Origin: Vibrio orientalis CIP 102891 = ATCC 33934
Lineage (GTDB): Bacteria > Pseudomonadota > Gammaproteobacteria > Enterobacterales > Vibrionaceae
Direction: 5' to 3'
DNA: 64,000 nt
NCBI RefSeq assembly: GCF_000176235.1
Contig: NZ_ACZV01000002.1
Coordinates: 62,001 to 126,000 of the forward strand
Shown: one piece after another, positions 59,032-64,000 of the stretch
Numbering within the stretch: position 1 is the first letter of the stretch
Layout of the letters: each line of letters begins with the position of its first letter
The notes under the pieces: model-generated
Seen by the model: only the letters and a program-made list of their open reading frames with translations
What the model was told of the DNA's origin: nothing
Database searches by the model: none
Position numbers and translations under genes: made by a program

Positions 59032-60765
59032 ATGATAGAAATCCAACGTAGACCTGAGATCGACCTAAACGTACTTCCTGATACGATTCCTGCCTTGCTG
59101 AAGCGCATTTACATTTCACGTGGTATCCATAATCTTGAGCAGTTAGAAACCACTGTGCGTTCTCTGCATTCTTATCAAAAACTTCATGGTATAGAGCTCG
59201 CTGTTGAGCTGCTCTTCAATGCTATCCGAGACAACAAGCGTATTATTATCGTCGGAGATTTTGATGCAGATGGAGCCACTAGCTCGGCGCTGTCGGTATT
59301 GGCTCTGCGCATGTTGGGGTCAAGTAATGTCGATTATCTGGTACCGAACCGCTTTGAAGATGGTTATGGTTTAAGCCCAGAGGTTGTCGATCAAGCGATC
59401 GAACTTGGCGCACAAGTCATTATGACGGTTGATAATGGCGTTTCCTCCATTGATGGTGTTCGCTACGCCAAAGAGAAGGGGCTACAAGTACTGGTGACTG
59501 ATCATCACTTGCCGGGACATGAGTTACCTATTGTCGATGCCATGGTTAACCCGAACCTACAAGAGTGCGCGTTCCCATCCAAAGCACTGGCGGGTGTTGG
59601 TGTCGCTTTCTATCTAATGATGGCGCTGTGTGTTCATATGCGTAAAACTGGCTGGTTTACCCAACAAGGTATGGCTGAGCCAAAGCTTATGGAGCTCATT
59701 GATCTGGTCGCGTTGGGCACTGTTGCGGACGTGGTACCACTTGATGAAAATAATCGTATTTTGGTTCATCAAGGACTGCAACGCATTCGAGCAGGCAAAG
59801 CACGTCCCGGTATTCAAGCGCTGATTGAAGTTGCGAAACGTGACGCGAAAAGGCTAGTCGCTTCTGATTTTGGCTTTGCGTTAGGGCCACGTATCAACGC
59901 TGCGGGGCGACTGGATGATATGTCATTCGGTGTTGAGCTGCTGCTGAGTAACAACATTCATGCAGCGCGCCGCATGGCCAGTGAATTAGATGGCCTTAAC
60001 CAAACTCGCAAAGAGATTGAAGAGGGCATGAAGCAAGAAGCGATGGCCATTTGTGAGCGTCTTCAATTTGGTGAGAACATGCCTCATGGTTTGGTTATGT
60101 TTCAGCGAGATTGGCACCAAGGTGTTATCGGTATTTTGGCCTCACGCATTAAAGAAAAGTTCCATCGCCCAGTGATCGCATTCGCTGATGGTGGAGAAGG
60201 CAGCATCAAAGGCTCCTGTCGTTCTATCCCTGGGTTGCATATGCGTGACGTACTGGATCGCATTGATACGCAAAATCCAGGTTTGATTGTTAAGTTTGGT
60301 GGCCATGCGATGGCGGCTGGTTTGACGATCATGGAAAGCAACTTTGAGCGTTTTTCTAACTTGTTTGACGAAGCGGTTAAGCAGGACCTCGATGAAGCGG
60401 CACTTAAAGGCGTTATTTTGTCTGATGGTGAGCTAACGCCTGAAGAGTTCTCGATGCATACCGCTGAAATGCTGCGTGCTGGTGGACCTTGGGGGCAAGC
60501 CTTCCCAGAGCCGATGTTCGATGGCGAGTTTAAAGTTCTGCACCAGAAGCTAGTCGGTGAGAAACACTTAAAGTTGATGCTTGAACCACTGCATAAAGGT
60601 CACCCGACCAATATTATGATTGATGGCATCGCGTTTAATGTCGACTTACGTCGCTGGCCAGATGCGTCTGCTAAAACCGTTCGTCTAGCTTACAAGCTTG
60701 ATATCAACGAGTTTCGTGGCAATCAGTCATTACAGTTAATGATTGATCACCTGGAGGCTAGCTAA
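59032..60765 (+). CDS. recJ: Single-stranded-DNA-specific exonuclease RecJ
   Basis: 5'-3' ssDNA exonuclease of RecFOR recombination, base excision and mismatch repair. 577 aa, equal to E. coli. DHH family motifs: VGDFDADGATSSAL (about 77-90), TVDNGVSS (about 143), VTDHHLPG (DHH about 164), and VALGTVADVVPL; DHHA1 domain with GGHAMAAGLTI (about 422-432). No ribosome-binding site separates it well from the preceding hairpin, so initiation may be weak. prfB, which follows recJ in E. coli, is absent here. Confidence 0.97.
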   Translation: MIEIQRRPEIDLNVLPDTIPALLKRIYISRGIHNLEQLETTVRSLHSYQKLHGIELAVELLFNAIRDNKRIIIVGDFDADGATSSALSVLALRMLGSSNVDYLVPNRFEDGYGLSPEVVDQAIELGAQVIMTVDNGVSSIDGVRYAKEKGLQVLVTDHHLPGHELPIVDAMVNPNLQECAFPSKALAGVGVAFYLMMALCVHMRKTGWFTQQGMAEPKLMELIDLVALGTVADVVPLDENNRILVHQGLQRIRAGKARPGIQALIEVAKRDAKRLVASDFGFALGPRINAAGRLDDMSFGVELLLSNNIHAARRMASELDGLNQTRKEIEEGMKQEAMAICERLQFGENMPHGLVMFQRDWHQGVIGILASRIKEKFHRPVIAFADGGEGSIKGSCRSIPGLHMRDVLDRIDTQNPGLIVKFGGHAMAAGLTIMESNFERFSNLFDEAVKQDLDEAALKGVILSDGELTPEEFSMHTAEMLRAGGPWGQAFPEPMFDGEFKVLHQKLVGEKHLKLMLEPLHKGHPTNIMIDGIAFNVDLRRWPDASAKTVRLAYKLDINEFRGNQSLQLMIDHLEAS

Positions 60766-60826
60766 TCGATACAAATGCTTCATAGCTAAAAGTAGTCACT
60801 CCAGTATGGCTTGATACATATAAGTA
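60766..60826. other. recJ downstream flank with degenerate array spacer
   Basis: Contains GTATGGCTTGATACAT, similar to the array spacer element GTATGGTTTGATATCT, so the repeat unit once extended or began here. No classical recJ terminator is seen. Confidence 0.5.
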
Positions 60827-61695
60827 GTCATTCCATAGAGTGACGAAGGAGAGAGTAGGGAATCCCTAAAGGTTTTCTACTCGCTTTAAGAGATCCCCAA
60901 TTCGTTCGTGCCTCACTCTTGAGGATGACGTTGTTTCGCATGGTTTGATATCTGAATTGTCATTCCATAAAGTGACGAAGGAGAGAGTAGGGAATCCCTA
61001 AAGGTTTTCTACTCGCTTTAAGAGATCCCCAATTCGTTCGTACCTTACTCTTGAAGATGACGTTGTTTCGTATGGTTTGATATCTGAATTGTCATGCCAT
61101 AGAGCGACGAAGGAGTGAGTAGGAAATCTCTAAGGTTTCCTGCTTGCTTCAAGAGATCCCCAATTCGTTCGTGCCTCACTCTTGAGGATGACGTTGTTTC
61201 GTATGGTTTGATATCTGAATTGTCATTCCATAGAGCGACGAAGGAGTAAGTAGGGAATCTCTAAGGTTTTCTGCTTGCTTCAAGAGATCCCCAACTCGTT
61301 CGTACCTTACTCTTGAGGATGACGTTGTTTCGTATGGTTTGATATCTGAATTGTCATTCCATAGAACGACGAAGGAGTGAGTAGGGAACCTCTAAGGTTT
61401 CCTGCTTGCTTCAAGAGATCCTCAACTCGTTTGTACCTTACTCTTGAGGATGACGTTGTTTCGCATGGTTTGATATCTGAACTGTCATTCCATAGAGTGA
61501 CGAAGGAGCGAGTAGGGAATCTCTAAAGGTTTTCTACTCGCTTTAAGAGATCCCCAACTCGTTCGTACCTCACTCTTGAGGATGACGTTGTTTCGCATGG
61601 TTTGATATCTGAACTGTCATTCCATAGAGTGACGAAGGAGCGAGTAGGGAATCTCTAAAGGTTTTCTGCTTGCTTCAATAGGTCCTCAATCCGCA
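60827..61695 (+). repeat. Tandem array of palindromic repeats, six full copies plus one truncated
   Basis: Copies start at 60827, 60959, 61091, 61222, 61353, 61484 and 61616, giving a period of 131-132 bp. Each copy is a 102-103 bp imperfect palindrome. The outer arms GTCATTCCATAGAGTGACGA and the reverse complement of the 3' end (starting GTCATCCTCAAGAGTGAG) align without gaps over about 40 bp. The copies are joined by a nearly constant 29-30 bp spacer (GTTGTTTCGCATGGTTTGAT plus ATCTGAATT). All copies point the same way. The seventh loses its 3' arm near 61690. No open frame of note. The long stem in each copy would form a strong RNA hairpin if transcribed from recJ. Confidence 0.97.
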
Positions 61696-61795
61696 CTTTT
61701 CTTCTCATTCCCTAATAACCTTTCATATTTATTTAAAACTAACCAATCAAACTGTGATGGCTAGCACGATTTTTTCCCATCTGTTTATATTTTGT

Positions 61796-61812
61796 AATTG
61801 GTCAGACCAATT
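61796..61812. promoter_or_regulatory. PdhR operator, distal
   Basis: AATTGGTCAGACCAATT, a perfect palindrome with the AATTGGT/ACCAATT arms of the PdhR consensus, about 80 bp upstream of the -35 box. Confidence 0.8.
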
Positions 61813-61884
61813 TAATTGCTGTTTTAATCGACTATTGTTATCAAAGTGTTTATACATGACTCGTTCTATGATTTGGGTCAATTT

Positions 61885-61913
61885 TTGACTGGAACTTGCG
61901 TTTTAATTATGTT
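61885..61913 (+). promoter_or_regulatory. Sigma-70 promoter of pdhR-aceE
   Basis: TTGACT, 17-bp spacer, TATGTT; predicted start near 61920. Confidence 0.65.
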
Positions 61914-61932
61914 AATTTTCCTGCCAACTTAA

Positions 61933-61949
61933 AATTGGTATTACCAATT
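61933..61949. promoter_or_regulatory. PdhR operator, proximal
   Basis: AATTGGTATTACCAATT, perfect palindrome about +13 to +29 from the predicted start, the position used by PdhR in E. coli. Confidence 0.85.
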
Positions 61950-61977
61950 ACCTGCAAAGAGTAGAAGAACAATAACT

Positions 61978-62745
61978 ATGGCTTATCAAAGGATTCGTCA
62001 GCCAAAACTTTCTGATGTTATTGAACAAGAATTAGAAAGGCTGATTGTGGAAGGAACATTGTCTCCGGGGCAGCAGTTGCCACCAGAGCGTGAGCTGGCA
62101 AAGCAGTTCGATGTATCCCGTCCATCAATCCGTGAGGCAATACAACGCCTTGAAGCTAAACGTCTTCTTACTCGTCGTCAGGGCGGCGGCACATTCGTTA
62201 GCGAGAACATCTGGACCAGTTTTTCAGATCCTCTGCTAAATTTATTGTCTAGTCACTCTGAGACACAACTGGATTTACTGGAAACGCGTCATGCGATGGA
62301 AGGTATTTCTGCTTATTTTGCAGCGGTTCGTGGTACCGACGAAGACTTTGAGCGAATTCAGGCTTGCCTGAAAAATATCAGCGAAGAACAGACGAAGAAG
62401 AATGTTGAAGCAGAAGCCGCTGCCGTTATGCAGTTTCTGATTGCTTTAACCGAAGCCGCTCACAATGTCGTGCTTTTGCATATTGTTCGCAGTCTGGCTC
62501 CTTTGCTTGAGCAAAATGTCTTACAGAATTTAAAGCTCTTACATCGCCGCGATGAAGTGGTCGAAAAAGTAAGTAAACATCGAGCTAATATTGTGGATGC
62601 GATCGTTTCTGGTCAGCCTGAAAAGGCACGTGAAATGTGTCACTCACACTTAGCTTATATCGAAGAAACATTGTTGGATTTGACTCGTGAAGAGTCGCGC
62701 AGAGAGCGCTCTTTGCGTCGAATTCAGCAAGGTAACGATTCTTAG
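61978..62745 (+). CDS. pdhR: Pyruvate dehydrogenase complex transcriptional repressor PdhR
   Basis: GntR/FadR-family repressor released by pyruvate; controls pdhR-aceEF-lpd. 255 aa (E. coli 254). N-terminal winged helix (about 10-75) with [48 protein letters not shown]-terminal FCD effector domain (about 95-230). Two PdhR boxes precede it, so autoregulation is strongly indicated. aceE starts 50 bp downstream. Confidence 0.98.
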   Translation: MAYQRIRQPKLSDVIEQELERLIVEGTLSPGQQLPPERELAKQFDVSRPSIREAIQRLEAKRLLTRRQGGGTFVSENIWTSFSDPLLNLLSSHSETQLDLLETRHAMEGISAYFAAVRGTDEDFERIQACLKNISEEQTKKNVEAEAAAVMQFLIALTEAAHNVVLLHIVRSLAPLLEQNVLQNLKLLHRRDEVVEKVSKHRANIVDAIVSGQPEKAREMCHSHLAYIEETLLDLTREESRRERSLRRIQQGNDS

Positions 62746-62795
62746 TGAAGCGTTACTTAAATAACTAGATCCAACCAACAGAAGGATAGATCGCC

Positions 62796-64000
62796 ATGTC
62801 TGACATGAAGCATGACGTAGACGCACTGGAAACTCAAGATTGGCTAGAAGCTCTTGAGTCAGTTGTACGTGAAGAAGGTGTAGAACGTGCACAGTTTCTA
62901 CTAGAAACCGTTCTAGAAAAAGCACGTCTAGACGGCGTTGATATGCCAACTGGTATCAACACCAACTACATCAACACGATTCCGGCAGCACAAGAGCCAG
63001 CATACCCAGGTGATGTGACTCTTGAACGTCGTATTCGCTCAATCATTCGCTGGAACGCAATCATGATCGTATTGCGTGCTTCTAAGAAAGACCTAGACCT
63101 TGGTGGTCACATGGCTTCTTACCAGTCGGCAGCAGCGTTCTATGAAGTTTGTTTCAACCATTTCTTCCGTGCTCCAAATGAGACGGACGGTGGCGATCTA
63201 GTTTACTACCAAGGTCATATTTCACCAGGTATCTACTCTCGTGCATTCGTTGAAGGCCGTCTAACTGAAGAGCAGCTAGACAACTTCCGTCAAGAAGTAG
63301 ACGGTAAAGGTGTTCCTTCATACCCGCACCCTAAACTGATGCCTGAGTTCTGGCAATTCCCAACAGTATCTATGGGTCTTGGTCCAATCTCTGCGATTTA
63401 CCAAGCGCGTTTCCTTAAGTACCTAAATGGCCGTGGCCTTAAAGATACTTCTGCTCAACGTGTATACGCTTTCCTAGGCGACGGTGAGATGGATGAGCCA
63501 GAATCACGTGGTGCGATTTCTTTCGCTGCGCGTGAGAAGCTAGACAACCTATGTTTCCTAATCAACTGTAACCTACAGCGCCTAGATGGTCCTGTAATGG
63601 GTAACGGTAAGATCATTCAAGAACTTGAAGGTCTATTCAAAGGTGCAGGTTGGAACGTAGTTAAAGTTATCTGGGGTAACAACTGGGATGCACTACTAGC
63701 TAAAGATACAACGGGTAAGCTACTACAGCTTATGAACGAAACGATCGATGGCGACTACCAAACATTCAAATCTAAAGATGGCGCATACGTACGTGAGCAC
63801 TTCTTTGGTAAGTACCCAGAAACAGCTGCACTAGTTGCAGACATGACTGACGACCAAATCTTCGAATTGAAGCGTGGTGGTCACGATTCTTCTAAACTGT
63901 TTGCTGCGTTTAACAATGCAAAAGAAACTGGCGGTAAGCCAACAGTAATCCTAGCTAAGACTGTTAAAGGTTACGGCATGGGTGAAGCGGCAGAAGGTAA
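62796..64000 (+). CDS. aceE: Pyruvate dehydrogenase E1 component, 3' end cut off
   Basis: Thiamine-diphosphate-dependent decarboxylase of the pyruvate dehydrogenase complex. The frame opens at ATG 62796 ([23 protein letters not shown]), with GAAGGATAG upstream, and stays open for 401 codons to the window edge; the full protein is about 885 aa. Seen: [38 protein letters not shown], and the ThDP-binding [15 protein letters not shown] with [11 protein letters not shown]. It is the homodimeric E1 type. Confidence 0.98.
   Translation, partial: MSDMKHDVDALETQDWLEALESVVREEGVERAQFLLETVLEKARLDGVDMPTGINTNYINTIPAAQEPAYPGDVTLERRIRSIIRWNAIMIVLRASKKDLDLGGHMASYQSAAAFYEVCFNHFFRAPNETDGGDLVYYQGHISPGIYSRAFVEGRLTEEQLDNFRQEVDGKGVPSYPHPKLMPEFWQFPTVSMGLGPISAIYQARFLKYLNGRGLKDTSAQRVYAFLGDGEMDEPESRGAISFAAREKLDNLCFLINCNLQRLDGPVMGNGKIIQELEGLFKGAGWNVVKVIWGNNWDALLAKDTTGKLLQLMNETIDGDYQTFKSKDGAYVREHFFGKYPETAALVADMTDDQIFELKRGGHDSSKLFAAFNNAKETGGKPTVILAKTVKGYGMGEAAEG

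Noticed and set aside
60827..61695. Array could be a CRISPR locus
   Set aside because: Units are 102-103 bp, far longer than CRISPR repeats, the intervening 29-30 bp pieces are almost identical to one another, and no cas gene is present.

Overview
The window is a stretch of chromosome from a marine gammaproteobacterium of the genus Vibrio or a very close relative. Evidence: almost every protein reads as a Vibrionaceae orthologue, and gene clusters typical of vibrios are present: glmS, an OlsF-like acyltransferase, ispB divergent from rplU-rpmA-obgE, lptD-surA-pdxA-rsmA-apaG-apaH, truD-surE-pcm-nlpD-rpoS, pilABCD-coaE-zapD-yacG, and fldB/xerD-dsbC-recJ. The species cannot be fixed from the sequence alone. 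The content is overwhelmingly core genome. No prophage, insertion sequence, integron, CRISPR array or toxin-antitoxin locus was seen.

Layout. 1-4.7 kb: the 3' two thirds of glmS, an apparently empty Tn7 attachment region, then a large chemoreceptor with a duplicated sensor module. 4.8-11.2 kb (minus strand): mannitol genes mtlA-mtlD-mtlR, nagB, and a lone TRAP-type solute-binding protein. 11.4-14.6 kb (minus): an ornithine-lipid-synthase-like two-domain acyltransferase with a Pho-box-like site upstream, and ispB. 14.9-18.8 kb (plus): rplU-rpmA, obgE, yjjP-yjjB, folA. 18.9-25.8 kb (minus): the outer-membrane biogenesis and housekeeping operon lptD-surA-pdxA-rsmA-apaG-apaH. 25.9-32.9 kb: djlA (plus), tRNA-Ile(CAU), the macromolecular synthesis operon rpsU-yqeY-dnaG-rpoD (minus), and divergent tsaD. 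33-42.3 kb: an alpha/beta hydrolase, plsY, folB-folK, uppP, then ftsB-ispD-ispF-truD-surE-pcm-nlpD-rpoS. 42.3-48.3 kb: yfjD-like and ypjD-like genes (minus), ffh, and the rpsP-rimM-trmD-rplS operon. 48.6-57.1 kb: yacG, zapD, coaE, the type IV pilus genes pilDCBA, nadC and fldB (minus), with ampD (plus). 57.3-60.8 kb: xerD-dsbC-recJ. 60.8-61.7 kb: a tandem array of palindromic repeats. 62-64 kb: pdhR and the start of aceE.

How the genes work together. Carbon entry is represented by mannitol PTS uptake, amino-sugar catabolism versus synthesis (nagB against glmS), and pyruvate dehydrogenase. Several regulatory sites can be read directly: two PdhR boxes around the pdhR promoter, two NagC-like operators upstream of nagB, CRP-like sites upstream of mtlA, and a Pho-box-like site upstream of the olsF-like gene. 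A putative antisense RNA at the mtlA leader resembles the known V. cholerae MtlS arrangement.

The most unusual structure is the 60827-61695 array: six full copies and one truncated copy of a roughly 103-bp imperfect palindrome, repeated head to tail with a 131-132 bp period. Three solitary relatives of the same element lie in gaps between convergent genes elsewhere in the window. I did not find a clearly new protein-coding system; the strongest novelty candidates are this repeat family and several possible RNA-level elements.
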